Positions 1-5,895 of a stretch of DNA of 6,856 bases are shown piece after piece (position 1 is the stretch's first letter; each line of letters starts with the position of its first letter). The notes under the pieces are model-generated. The model searched no databases and was not told the origin of the DNA. It saw nothing but the letters and a program-made list of their open reading frames with translations. Where the stretch lies: the NCBI GenBank assembly GCA_903938955.1, contig CAJAFJ010000627.1, positions 1-6,856 of the forward strand. Direction: 5' to 3'. Source of the DNA: an uncultured beta proteobacterium (lineage in GTDB: Bacteria > Pseudomonadota > Gammaproteobacteria > Burkholderiales > Burkholderiaceae). A program made the translations under genes and the position numbers.

Positions 1-374
1 TGGATTCCGACCCGTTCACCACCTTCGTGTCGATCAACGACAAGGGTCAAGTGGTTACCGGTAAGGTCAAAACAGTGGACGCCAAAGGCGCTGAGATCGA
101 CCTCGGTGAAGACGTCATCGGCTACCTGCGCGCTTCTGAAATCAGCCGCGACCGCGTCGAAGATGCCCGCAACGTGCTCAAAGAAGGCGACGAAGTCACG
201 GCCGTGGTCGTCAATGTGGATCGCAAGACCCGCAACATCCAGTTGTCCATCAAGGCCAAAGATGCTGCTGATCAAAACGAAGCCATGTCGACTCTGAGCC
301 AGCAATCGGCTCGTGAAAACGCCGGTACGACCAGCCTGGGTGCTTTGTTGCGCGCCAAGCTTGACAACAACTAA
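1..374 (+). CDS. rpsA: 30S ribosomal protein S1, C-terminal part (5' end outside window)
   Basis: The frame is open from base 3, before the first in-frame GTG at 27, and runs to TAA at 372-374, so this is the 3' end of a longer gene. About 123 residues are visible. They contain one complete S1/OB-fold RNA-binding repeat (from VVTGKVKTVDAKGAEIDLGE through VGDEV-type and NIQLSIKAKD segments) followed by a short polar tail ending LGALLRAKLDNN. That arrangement is typical of the last S1 repeat and C-terminus of bacterial ribosomal protein S1. S1 binds mRNA on the 30S subunit and helps initiation on messages with weak or structured leaders. The next gene is ihfB, the order found in many proteobacteria. 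A strong terminator lies 27 nt after the stop. Identification is by sequence character and synteny; full length cannot be judged. Confidence 0.96.
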   Translation, partial: DSDPFTTFVSINDKGQVVTGKVKTVDAKGAEIDLGEDVIGYLRASEISRDRVEDARNVLKEGDEVTAVVVNVDRKTRNIQLSIKAKDAADQNEAMSTLSQQSARENAGTTSLGALLRAKLDNN

Positions 375-401
375 GACGATTCCAACTCGGAACTGATCTA
401 A

Positions 402-441
402 CAGGCGGCACAGACTTCAGGTTTGTGCCGCCTGATTTTTT
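402..441 (+). terminator. Rho-independent terminator after rpsA
   Basis: A perfect 11-bp inverted repeat, CAGGCGGCACA at 402-412 and TGTGCCGCCTG at 424-434, has an 11-nt loop and is followed by A and six T's (436-441). It lies between the rpsA stop (374) and the ihfB start (465), so it should end or reduce rpsA transcription before ihfB. The right arm is partly duplicated just downstream (TTTGTGCCGCC at 422-432 and again at 439-449), which allows an alternative pairing. Confidence 0.88.
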
Positions 442-464
442 GTGCCGCCCTATTTGGACTTTTT

Positions 465-776
465 ATGACTCGCTCTGACCTTGTTGAAGAACTGGCCGCC
501 CGCTTTAGCCAGCTCACCCACCGCGATGCCGAATTTGCGGTCAAGGCCATCCTGGATGCCATGAGCGATGCCATGGTGCGTGGCCACCGCATTGAAATCA
601 GAGGTTTTGGGAGCTTCTCCATCAACCACAGACCTCCGCGCATGGGACGAAATCCGCGCAGCGGAGAAAGTGTCGCCATTCCCGAGAAACGCGTGCCCCA
701 CTTCAAGCCCGGCAAAGCCCTGCGTGAAGCCGTGGACCTGCGCACCTCCGAATTGCAAACCCCGACCTCGTCCTGA
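465..776 (+). CDS. ihfB: Integration host factor subunit beta
   Basis: IHF beta pairs with IHF alpha to form a sequence-specific nucleoid protein that binds the minor groove and bends DNA sharply in recombination, replication and transcription. The 103-residue product has the HU/IHF fold: a helical N-terminus starting [14 protein letters not shown], the strand region [22 protein letters not shown], and the DNA-binding arm motif GRNPRSGE (61-68) with intercalating Pro64, followed by [11 protein letters not shown]. The length fits the family (about 94-105). The same frame is open upstream to a TTG at 423, but that would begin inside the terminator hairpin and add 14 unrelated residues. ATG 465 matches the conserved MTRSDL start. 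The ribosome-binding site is weak (GGA at 456-458). The gene lies between rpsA and the lapAB operon. The 66-nt gap to lapA shows no convincing promoter. Confidence 0.95.
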   Translation: MTRSDLVEELAARFSQLTHRDAEFAVKAILDAMSDAMVRGHRIEIRGFGSFSINHRPPRMGRNPRSGESVAIPEKRVPHFKPGKALREAVDLRTSELQTPTSS

Positions 777-842
777 GTCGAAGCGGTTTGGCTGGCGCCG
801 GGCTTCACAACGTTAGAATATTTTGAGTCACTGGGGAAATCG

Positions 843-1151
843 ATGAAACACTTCATGTGGCTGCTTAAGTGGGTACTTAAGGCAGCCATTTTTTTTACCC
901 TGTTTGCCTTCGCGCTGAACAACCAGCAAGACGCCACCGTGCACTTCTTCTTTGGCACGCAGTGGCGCGCGCCCTTGGTATTGATCGTCCTCAGCACCTT
1001 CGCCGTGGGCGTGGCCGTGGGCGTGCTCGGCATGGTGCCACGCTGGTGGAAACAGCGCACAGCCGCCTCACAAGCAACGCAGACCACGTTGGCCGCTGCC
1101 GAAGCACAAAAACTGCAAACCATCCCCCAAGCAGCACCGCATGGACTTTGA
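843..1151 (+). CDS. lapA: Lipopolysaccharide assembly protein A domain-containing protein (DUF1049 family)
   Basis: The 102-residue small inner-membrane protein has two predicted transmembrane segments, about residues 5-25 (WLLKWVLKAAIFFTLFAFAL) and 43-66, separated by a short loop with NNQQDATVHFFFGTQW. That pattern is typical of the LapA/YciS (DUF1049) family. A cytoplasmic Ala/Gln-rich tail follows WW-K-R at 68-72. In enterobacteria LapA works with LapB in LPS assembly and in control of LpxC levels. The start at ATG 843 is supported by GGGGAAAT just upstream (833-840). The last 11 nt overlap lapB, the same pairing as lapA-lapB in other proteobacteria. Unusually, codons 6-18 encode a terminator-like hairpin ending in eight T's (described separately), which may make expression of this gene and those downstream depend on translation. 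Confidence 0.88.
   Translation: MKHFMWLLKWVLKAAIFFTLFAFALNNQQDATVHFFFGTQWRAPLVLIVLSTFAVGVAVGVLGMVPRWWKQRTAASQATQTTLAAAEAQKLQTIPQAAPHGL
859..896 (+). terminator. Terminator-like hairpin inside the start of lapA (possible attenuator)
   Basis: GGCTGCTTAAGT (859-870) pairs with ACTTAAGGCAGCC (875-887) as a 12-bp stem with a single bulged G and a GGGT loop. It is followed by A and eight consecutive T's (889-896). This has the full form of an intrinsic terminator, but it begins only 16 nt into the lapA coding sequence. Ribosomes translating lapA would cover the stem, so termination might occur mainly when translation initiation is poor. The protein motif LLKWVLKAAIFF is constrained by the LapA family, so part of the hairpin could be a by-product of coding. 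Structure is seen; function is inferred. Confidence 0.5.
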
Positions 1152-2298
1152 TCTGAGCTGGATTTTGTTGGGTCTGCCGCTGGCGTTTGTCCTGGGCTGG
1201 ATCGCGTCGCGGCTTGACCTTCGCCAATTGCGCATTGAAAACCACCAAGCACCAAAAGCCTATTTCAAAGGCTTGAATTTTTTACTCAACGAGCAGCAAG
1301 ACCAGGCGATTGATGCCTTCATTGAAGCCGTGCAGCGCGACCCGGACACCTCGGAACTGCACTTTGCACTGGGCAACCTGTTTCGTAGGCGTGGCGAGTA
1401 TGAACGTGCCGTGCGCGTGCACGACCACCTGTTGTCACGCGGTGACCTGAGCCTGGCCGACCGGCAGCGTGCACAGCACGCCCTGGCGCTGGACTACCTC
1501 AAGGCTGGCCTGCTCGATCGGGCCGAAGCGGCGCTACTCAAACTGGAAGGCACACCCTTTGAGGCCCAGGCCCGGCTGGCCCTGCTGGCCAACTATGAAC
1601 GCAGCCGGGACTGGCCCCAAGCCGCGCAGATCGCCCAAAAACTGGCGCAATCCAATCAAGGCAGCTTTAATGATCGGCTCGCACACTACCTGTGTGAGCA
1701 GGCCGCGGCCTGTGTGCTCGCCAAGCAAACCGCTGAAGCCGAGTTGCTGCTGGCACAAGCGATTGCCACCGCTCCCGAAGCCCCCCGGCCCCGCCTCGAC
1801 CTGGCCCGACTGCTGAACAACCAGGACCGACCCGACGCCGCTTACACCACGCTACTGACATCGCTTGCGGCCTCGCCCGCGGCCGTCCCGCTGATGGCGG
1901 GGCCGCTGGCCGAGTTCGCCCTGGCCAGCGGACGGGCGACTGAAGCCCTGGCCTTGCTGAAAGACAATTACGAGCAATCGCCCTCACTGGACGTGCTGGA
2001 TGCCATCGTGGCCCTTGAAGCCACCGCCACCGGCCCCCTGCCCACGGCGCGCGACTGGTATGTGCGGCACCTGGAACGGGAGCCCTCGCTGGTCGCTGCC
2101 GCCAAATGGATTGCCGGTGAGAAACTCGAACACGAACAATTTCACCCGCAAGTGCAAAGAGCGTTGGACCATGCCGTCAAACCCCTGACGCGCTACCGCT
2201 GCGCCGCCTGCGGCTTTGAAGCCAAACAACACTTCTGGCAATGCCCCGGCTGCCAGGCCTGGGACAGCTACCCGGCGCGCCGGGTTGAAGAGCTCTGA
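1141..2298 (+). CDS. lapB: Lipopolysaccharide assembly protein B (TPR + rubredoxin-like zinc domain)
   Basis: The 385 residues are close to the 389 of E. coli LapB (YciM). An N-terminal membrane anchor spans about residues 5-22 (LSWILLGLPLAFVLGWIA). Basic/polar DLRQLR follows, then a long run of TPR helices from about 45 to 330 (for example LHFALGNLFRRRGEYERAV). The C-terminal rubredoxin-like knuckle has Cys354, Cys357, Cys368 and Cys371 (CAAC ... CPGC, then WDSYPARR). In E. coli LapB sits at the inner membrane and promotes FtsH degradation of LpxC, setting lipid A output. All family features, including the four metal-binding cysteines, are present. The start overlaps the end of lapA by 11 nt and has no clear Shine-Dalgarno sequence, which suggests translational coupling to lapA. 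The stop overlaps the rfaE1 start by one base. Confidence 0.93.
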   Translation: MDFDLSWILLGLPLAFVLGWIASRLDLRQLRIENHQAPKAYFKGLNFLLNEQQDQAIDAFIEAVQRDPDTSELHFALGNLFRRRGEYERAVRVHDHLLSRGDLSLADRQRAQHALALDYLKAGLLDRAEAALLKLEGTPFEAQARLALLANYERSRDWPQAAQIAQKLAQSNQGSFNDRLAHYLCEQAAACVLAKQTAEAELLLAQAIATAPEAPRPRLDLARLLNNQDRPDAAYTTLLTSLAASPAAVPLMAGPLAEFALASGRATEALALLKDNYEQSPSLDVLDAIVALEATATGPLPTARDWYVRHLEREPSLVAAAKWIAGEKLEHEQFHPQVQRALDHAVKPLTRYRCAACGFEAKQHFWQCPGCQAWDSYPARRVEEL

Positions 2299-3245
2299 TG
2301 GACCCCCGAATTGACATGACCATTTCCAAAGAACAACTAGCCCAGGCCCGCGTGCTGGTGGTGGGTGACGTGATGCTGGACCGCTACTGGTACGGCGCGG
2401 TGGACCGCATCAGCCCGGAAGCGCCCGTGCCCATTGTGCGCATTACGCGCGAAGAAGAACGCAATGGCGGTGCCGCCAACGTTGCCTACAACGTAGTCAC
2501 GCTGGGCGCGCAAGCCTCGCTGCTCACAGTGGTGGGGGACGATGAAGCCAGCCACAAACTTGAAGCGCTGGTCGCGGGCACCGGCATTCGCACTCACTTT
2601 GGCCGCGATGCCGACCTTAAAACCACCGTCAAACTCCGGGTCATCGGCCGCCAGCAACAACTGATTCGGCTGGATTTTGAGAACACCCCAAAGACGGAAC
2701 TACTGGCCTCGCAGACCGAGACGTTTGTCCAATTGCTGCCCGAGCACGATGCGGTGCTTTTTTCAGATTACGGCAAAGGCGGTCTGGCCCATGTCAGCGA
2801 CATGATTCAACGTGCCCGCGCAGCAGGCAAACCGATTCTGATTGACCCCAAAGGCACAGACTATTCGCGCTACCAGCATGCCACCGTCATCACCCCCAAT
2901 CGCGCGGAATTGCAGCAGGTCATTGGCATCTGGCAGGATGACGCGGAGCTTCAGACCAAATGTCAGAACCTGCGCCAGCAACTGAAGCTGGACGCCCTGT
3001 TGCTGACACGCAGCGAAGAAGGCATGACGCTGTTCGATGCACAAGGGCAACTGCACGTCAGCGCGCAGGCCCGCGAGGTGTTTGATGTCACCGGCGCCGG
3101 CGACACGGTGATTGCCACGATGGCCGCCCTGGTGGCGGCCGGCATGAGCCTGCGTGACGCCCTGCCCTTGTCCAACCGGGCCGGTGGCCTGGTCGTGGGT
3201 AAATTTGGCACCGCCACTGTTTCTTATGAGGAGTTGTTTGCATGA
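2298..3245 (+). CDS. rfaE1: D-glycero-beta-D-manno-heptose-7-phosphate kinase (RfaE domain I / HldA)
   Basis: This PfkB/ribokinase-family sugar kinase phosphorylates heptose 7-phosphate to the 1,7-bisphosphate in ADP-heptose synthesis for LPS inner core. The 315-residue product shows [13 protein letters not shown] (21-33), [10 protein letters not shown] (56-65) near the substrate site, [10 protein letters not shown] (183-192), TPNRAE (199-204), and the PfkB signature DVTGAGDTV (263-271) with Asp269 as the expected catalytic base. E. coli HldE has about 477 residues and an added cytidylyltransferase-like domain. Here only the kinase half is present, so the adenylyltransferase (RfaE2/HldC) must be encoded elsewhere. 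ATG 2298 overlaps the lapB stop (TGATG). An internal ATG at 2316 (MTISKEQL) is a possible alternative start. The gene overlaps rfaD by 4 nt. Confidence 0.94.
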   Translation: MDPRIDMTISKEQLAQARVLVVGDVMLDRYWYGAVDRISPEAPVPIVRITREEERNGGAANVAYNVVTLGAQASLLTVVGDDEASHKLEALVAGTGIRTHFGRDADLKTTVKLRVIGRQQQLIRLDFENTPKTELLASQTETFVQLLPEHDAVLFSDYGKGGLAHVSDMIQRARAAGKPILIDPKGTDYSRYQHATVITPNRAELQQVIGIWQDDAELQTKCQNLRQQLKLDALLLTRSEEGMTLFDAQGQLHVSAQAREVFDVTGAGDTVIATMAALVAAGMSLRDALPLSNRAGGLVVGKFGTATVSYEELFA

Positions 3246-4261
3246 CTCGAATCGTTGTGACCGGCGCGGCTGGTTTTATTGGCAGTAACCTGATCAAAGG
3301 GCTGAACGCCCGCGGCTTGGATGACATCATCGCCGTGGATGACATGACCCAAGGCGACAAATTTCGCAACCTGGCACATCTGAAAATCGCCGATTACATC
3401 GATGCCAGCGTGTTCTACGACGAATTCGCGCAGGGCTCCTACGGCCAGATCGAGGCCATTTTCCATGAGGGTGCGTGCAGCGACACCATGGAAAGCAACG
3501 GCAAGTACATGATGGAGAACAACTACACCACCTCGGTGAACTTGTTTCAGGCTTGCCAAAAACGCGGCGCCCGCCTGTTGTACGCCTCCAGCGCAGCCAC
3601 TTACGGCGGCTCGGATACGTTCCGCGAAGACCCGGCTTTCGAGCACCCGCTCAACGTGTACGGCTACTCCAAACTGCTGTTTGACCAACGCATGCGCCGT
3701 GAATGTGGCGTGGATTTTCAGCGCTCGGTCATCGGTAAAACGGGCCAAGTGGTAGGTTTTCGATACTTCAATGTGTATGGCCCCCAGGAGCAGCACAAGG
3801 GCCGCATGGCCAGCGCAGCGTTTCATCAGTTCAATCAATTCCAGGCCGAAGGCAAAGTCAAACTTTTTGGCGAATACGGCGGCTATGCGCCCGGCTCGCA
3901 TATGCGCGATTTCGTTTTCATCGACGACGTGGTGGCGGTTAACCTCTGGTTTTTTGACCACCCTGGCATCTCCGGCATTTTCAACCTCGGCACCGGCCTG
4001 GCACAACCGTTCAATGACGTAGCCAGCAGCGTGGTGAACGCCATGCGCCAGCTCAAGGGCGAGTCCGCCCTCTCGCTGGAGGCCATGGCACAGGCTGGGT
4101 TGATTGAATACATCCCGTTTCCGGACGCCCTGCGTGGCAAATACCAGTGCTACACCCAAGCCGACTTGAGCGCCTTGCGTGCCACGGGCTGCGACCACCG
4201 TTTTGCAGATGTGCAAACGGGTGTGAGCCAGTACGTTCAGTGGATGAGCCGCCAAACCTGA
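3242..4261 (+). CDS. rfaD: ADP-glyceromanno-heptose 6-epimerase
   Basis: The enzyme (RfaD/HldD) converts ADP-D-glycero-D-manno-heptose to the L-glycero form, the last step of heptose donor synthesis for the LPS core. It is an extended short-chain dehydrogenase: nucleotide-binding [10 protein letters not shown] at 7-16, SSAATYGG (116-123), the Tyr140/Lys144 pair in [15 protein letters not shown] (172-181), and Lys186 in [10 protein letters not shown], which corresponds to the catalytic Lys178 of E. coli. FNLGTG (247-252) and IEYIPFPD (288-295) are also conserved. The 339 residues exceed E. coli's 310, owing to extra segments around 153-170 and 266-288, probably normal for betaproteobacteria. 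ATG 3242 overlaps the rfaE1 stop (ATGA). A strong ribosome-binding site, GAGGAG at 3228-3233, lies 8 nt upstream. Confidence 0.96.
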   Translation: MTRIVVTGAAGFIGSNLIKGLNARGLDDIIAVDDMTQGDKFRNLAHLKIADYIDASVFYDEFAQGSYGQIEAIFHEGACSDTMESNGKYMMENNYTTSVNLFQACQKRGARLLYASSAATYGGSDTFREDPAFEHPLNVYGYSKLLFDQRMRRECGVDFQRSVIGKTGQVVGFRYFNVYGPQEQHKGRMASAAFHQFNQFQAEGKVKLFGEYGGYAPGSHMRDFVFIDDVVAVNLWFFDHPGISGIFNLGTGLAQPFNDVASSVVNAMRQLKGESALSLEAMAQAGLIEYIPFPDALRGKYQCYTQADLSALRATGCDHRFADVQTGVSQYVQWMSRQT

Positions 4262-4329
4262 AGCCTTTATTTTCACGGTGACACAGATTTACAAAACGAC
4301 GTCAACGGCCACTTCATTGATGGCGTTAT

Positions 4330-4369
4330 GAAACAGGCCGCATCGACGTGATGCGGTGGTTTCTTTTTT
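4330..4369 (+). terminator. Rho-independent terminator between rfaD and the comEA-like gene
   Basis: The core stem is CCGCATC (4338-4344) with GATGCGG (4350-4356) around a 5-nt loop. It extends, across a small internal loop, into GAAAC (4330-4334) with GTTTC (4359-4363), and six T's follow (4364-4369). It most simply ends the lapA-lapB-rfaE1-rfaD operon. It finishes only 22 nt before the next start codon, leaving no room for a downstream promoter, so it may also act as a leader terminator for the comEA-like gene. Confidence 0.82.
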
Positions 4370-4391
4370 GTTTACTTTTTGGAGTTCACCC

Positions 4392-4928
4392 ATGTTGAAA
4401 AAAATTCTAGCCCTCGTGGCCATGATGTACGCCGCCGTTTGTTTTGCCGCTGTTGACGTCAACAAAGCGGGCGCAGCCGAGTTGGACAGCATCAAAGGCA
4501 TTGGTCCGGGCATGTCCACCAAAATCATGGACGAGCGCAAAAAAGGCAATTTCAAAGACTGGAATGATTTCATCGAGCGCGTCAAAGGTGTGGGCGAAGG
4601 CAATGCGGCCAAGTTCTCCACCGAAGGTTTGACCGTGAACGGCATGACCTTCAAGGGCGTAGCAGCAGCCCCGGCTGCGGCCAAGAAAGATGAAAAACCC
4701 GCCGCTAAAGCGGAAGCCAAACCCGTCGCCGCGGTAGCCCCTGCCGCAGCAGCCTCCGCGACCAAAGAAGCCAAACTGGACCCCAAGGCCGAAGCCAAAG
4801 CCAAAAAGGAAGCTGACAAAAAAGCCAAGGCTGAAGAGAAAATGAAAAAAGCTGAAGAAGCTAAAGCCAAGAAAGAGGCGGGCAAAGCCGACGCAGCCAA
4901 ACCAGCGGCCAGCGCTGCCAAGAAGTAA
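4392..4928 (+). CDS. Secreted ComEA-like helix-hairpin-helix protein with Lys/Ala-rich tail
   Basis: The 178-residue product begins with a signal peptide (MLKKILALVAMMYAAVCFA, cleavage likely near residue 19). A ComEA-type helix-hairpin-helix domain follows at about 20-84: VDVNKAGAAELDSIKGIGPG, then KIMDERKKG, and a second hairpin FIERVKGVGEGNAAKF. ComEA proteins bind double-stranded DNA in the periplasm during uptake for transformation, and many short betaproteobacterial homologues are annotated this way without proof. Residues 90-178 are almost only Ala, Lys, Glu, Asp and Pro, resembling histone-H1-like or TolA-like helices; this is unusual for ComEA, which normally ends soon after the HhH domain. 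ATG 4392 is preceded by GGAG at 4381-4384. The frame is open 12 codons further upstream, but that would start in the terminator stem. The gene stands between two terminators, so it is probably a single unit. Confidence 0.85.
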   Translation: MLKKILALVAMMYAAVCFAAVDVNKAGAAELDSIKGIGPGMSTKIMDERKKGNFKDWNDFIERVKGVGEGNAAKFSTEGLTVNGMTFKGVAAAPAAAKKDEKPAAKAEAKPVAAVAPAAAASATKEAKLDPKAEAKAKKEADKKAKAEEKMKKAEEAKAKKEAGKADAAKPAASAAKK

Positions 4929-4946
4929 ATTAAGGCCCCCCTAAAC

Positions 4947-4971
4947 AAACCCGCGTGATGCGGGTTTTTTT
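4947..4971 (+). terminator. Rho-independent terminator after the comEA-like gene
   Basis: AAACCCGC (4947-4954) and GCGGGTTT (4960-4967) form a perfect 8-bp stem with the 5-nt loop GTGAT, running into a T tract to 4971. It lies 18 nt after the stop codon and isolates the gene from crcB. Confidence 0.9.
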
Positions 4972-5058
4972 ATGCCCGGAAGCCAGTGCCATACACCGAC
5001 CCGCCCACCTGAAGCAAGGCAACGCACCTATCCCCAACCGCGACGCCTTTATGATGAC

Positions 5059-5072
5059 GACATCATGATGTC
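5059..5072. promoter_or_regulatory. Perfect 14-bp palindrome over the crcB start codon
   Basis: GACATCATGATGTC is fully self-complementary and includes the proposed crcB ATG (5065) and the next ATG. A TATGAT hexamer at 5050-5055 could be a -10 box placing the transcript start close to the ATG, but no convincing -35 is seen. Such a site could be an operator or could hide the start codon in RNA. A 14-bp palindrome rich in the repeated word ATG may also be chance. Confidence 0.25.
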
Positions 5073-5451
5073 TGTCTTTGCCATTTGTATCGGCGCCAGC
5101 CTTGGCGCACTATCCCGCTGGGGCTTGGGCCTGTGGTTGAACCCGGGCGCGGCCCTGCCTTTGGGCACGCTGACGGCCAACCTGATGGGCGGCTACCTCA
5201 TCGGCATTTGTGTAGCGGTGTTTCAGGCCCTGCCCAACCTGGACCCGGTTTGGCGTCTGGCGCTGGTCACGGGTTTTCTGGGGGCGCTCACCACGTTCTC
5301 AAGCTTCTCGGCGGAAGTGGTTGGCATGCTGGGGCAGCAGCGTTACGCCCTCGCCTTCGGCACCGCCGGGCTGCACCTGTTCGGCTCACTACTGCTGACC
5401 GTGGCGGGCATTCAAACCGCAACCTATTTCATCGTTTCACACACACGATAA
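5065..5451 (+). CDS. crcB: Fluoride efflux channel CrcB (Fluc)
   Basis: CrcB/Fluc proteins form dual-topology dimers in the inner membrane that export fluoride. From ATG 5065 the product has 128 residues, matching the usual length (E. coli 127), with four hydrophobic segments (about 2-24, 35-55, 64-88 and 97-122). Family motifs are GASLGALSRW (10-19), LTANLMGGYLIG with Asn39 (36-47), and GFLGALTTFSSFSAE (70-84), whose Phe78 and Phe81 correspond to the fluoride-coordinating Phe pair. An ATG at 4972 in the same frame would add 31 polar residues with no family likeness, starting directly at the preceding terminator, so 5065 (or 5068) is preferred. No good Shine-Dalgarno sequence is visible, which is compatible with a short or absent leader. 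I looked for a fluoride riboswitch upstream (4972-5064) and did not find one. The next gene is convergent, 31 nt away. Confidence 0.92.
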   Translation: MMSVFAICIGASLGALSRWGLGLWLNPGAALPLGTLTANLMGGYLIGICVAVFQALPNLDPVWRLALVTGFLGALTTFSSFSAEVVGMLGQQRYALAFGTAGLHLFGSLLLTVAGIQTATYFIVSHTR

Positions 5452-5482
5452 ATAGCGTCGGGTGGTCGATCACTATCGGGAT

Positions 5483-5782
5483 TTAGCCACCGCCGCGTTG
5501 CATGTACAAGTCAAAGCGTTTCATGAAAGCATAGCGCTGGGCGTCGTCCAGCCCGGCAAAGCGGAAGCTCACCAGCAAGCGGGGAATAGACATGAGCGCA
5601 ACCACGCGTGGCTCAGCCACTTGCCAAGTCAGGCCCAGCGCACCATCGCCGATGCGCACCCCGGCGGAATGGGCGTGCAGTTTCCAAAAATTGTCGCCAA
5701 TGGCGTTGGGCAGCCAGCCCAGCCATTCGGTCTCGGTGCACCCCATCTCGCGCTCAAAGCGTTCGGCGTAAAAAGACTGCAT
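5483..5782 (-). CDS. Conserved-looking hypothetical protein, 99 aa, ending Gly-Gly-Gly
   Basis: I do not recognise this family. The 99 residues have no signal peptide or membrane segment and are rich in aromatics: an acidic/aromatic N-terminus with Cys15 and several Trp (ETEWLGWLPNAIGDNFW), a central GDGALGLTWQVAEPRVVALMSIPRLLVSFRF stretch read in two parts (46-60 and 61-75) that looks like alternating beta strands, and a C-terminus FMKRFDLYMQRGGG (86-99). It reads like a folded soluble cytoplasmic protein. It lies downstream of a MoaD-like gene on the same strand, so it may belong to the same cofactor or oxidoreductase operon. The ribosome-binding site is poor (GGA about 12 nt upstream), and a start at Met13 is possible. 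The opposite-strand frame at 5462-5821 lacks protein-like character and is taken as its shadow. Confidence 0.72.
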   Translation of the reverse strand: MQSFYAERFEREMGCTETEWLGWLPNAIGDNFWKLHAHSAGVRIGDGALGLTWQVAEPRVVALMSIPRLLVSFRFAGLDDAQRYAFMKRFDLYMQRGGG

Positions 5783-5792
5783 GCTGACTGTT

Positions 5793-5895
5793 ATTCCGTT
5801 TTCAGATCAATAGGAGATTAGGCGCGAAGCCGCAGACAGTGCTTTAGCACGGCAAGACGAAGCAACAACATATCGTATTGATCTGGAAATGGAAT
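5793..5895. repeat. ~100-bp element with 20-bp imperfect terminal inverted repeats (MITE-like)
   Basis: The left arm 5793-5812 (ATTCCGTTTTCAGATCAATA) matches the reverse complement of the right arm 5876-5895 at 18 of 20 positions, including a perfect inner 10 bp (CAGATCAATA/TATTGATCTG). TTA triplets at 5791-5793 and 5895-5897 flank it and could be a target-site duplication, giving an element of about 101 bp. Inside, GTGCT-TT-AGCAC (5839-5850) makes a small hairpin in a GC-rich core. It fills nearly all of the 112-bp gap between two minus-strand genes. No coding sequence is present. The inverted repeat is directly visible; a mobile or dispersed-repeat nature is inferred, supported only by a vague resemblance of the core to intergenic repeats in Comamonadaceae. 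Confidence 0.6.

Noticed and set aside
788..819. Possible promoter before lapA (TTGGCT and TAGAAT)
   Set aside because: TAGAAT at 814-819 is a fair -10, but the spacing to TTGGCT (788-793) is 20 bp and no better -35 is present, so it is not annotated.
398..1255. 285-codon minus-strand frame across ihfB and lapA
   Set aside because: It spans two real plus-strand genes and a terminator, is Cys/Ser/Arg-rich and has no protein-like pattern, so it is treated as a composition artefact.
2743..2763. Terminator-like AGCAC/GTGCT hairpin with a T run inside rfaE1
   Set aside because: The stem is only 5-6 bp with a 6-nt loop, much weaker than the other terminators here, and it is explained by codons of the kinase.
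3224..4276. 350-codon open frame on the minus strand opposite rfaD
   Set aside because: It is a full antisense shadow of a confidently identified gene in GC-rich DNA; its translation has no recognisable domain and no separate ribosome-binding signal.
4289..4948. 219-codon minus-strand frame rich in Ala/Leu/Ser opposite the comEA-like gene
   Set aside because: The apparent hydrophobic protein is the antisense reading of the Lys/Ala codon repeats; the plus-strand frame has signal peptide, HhH domain, ribosome-binding site and terminator.
4972..5064. Fluoride riboswitch or an N-terminal extension upstream of crcB
   Set aside because: The conserved riboswitch elements (GGCGAUG start, paired GCC blocks and the terminal GAUGACGCC-type segment in order) could not be found, and the 31-residue extension is polar and unlike any CrcB.
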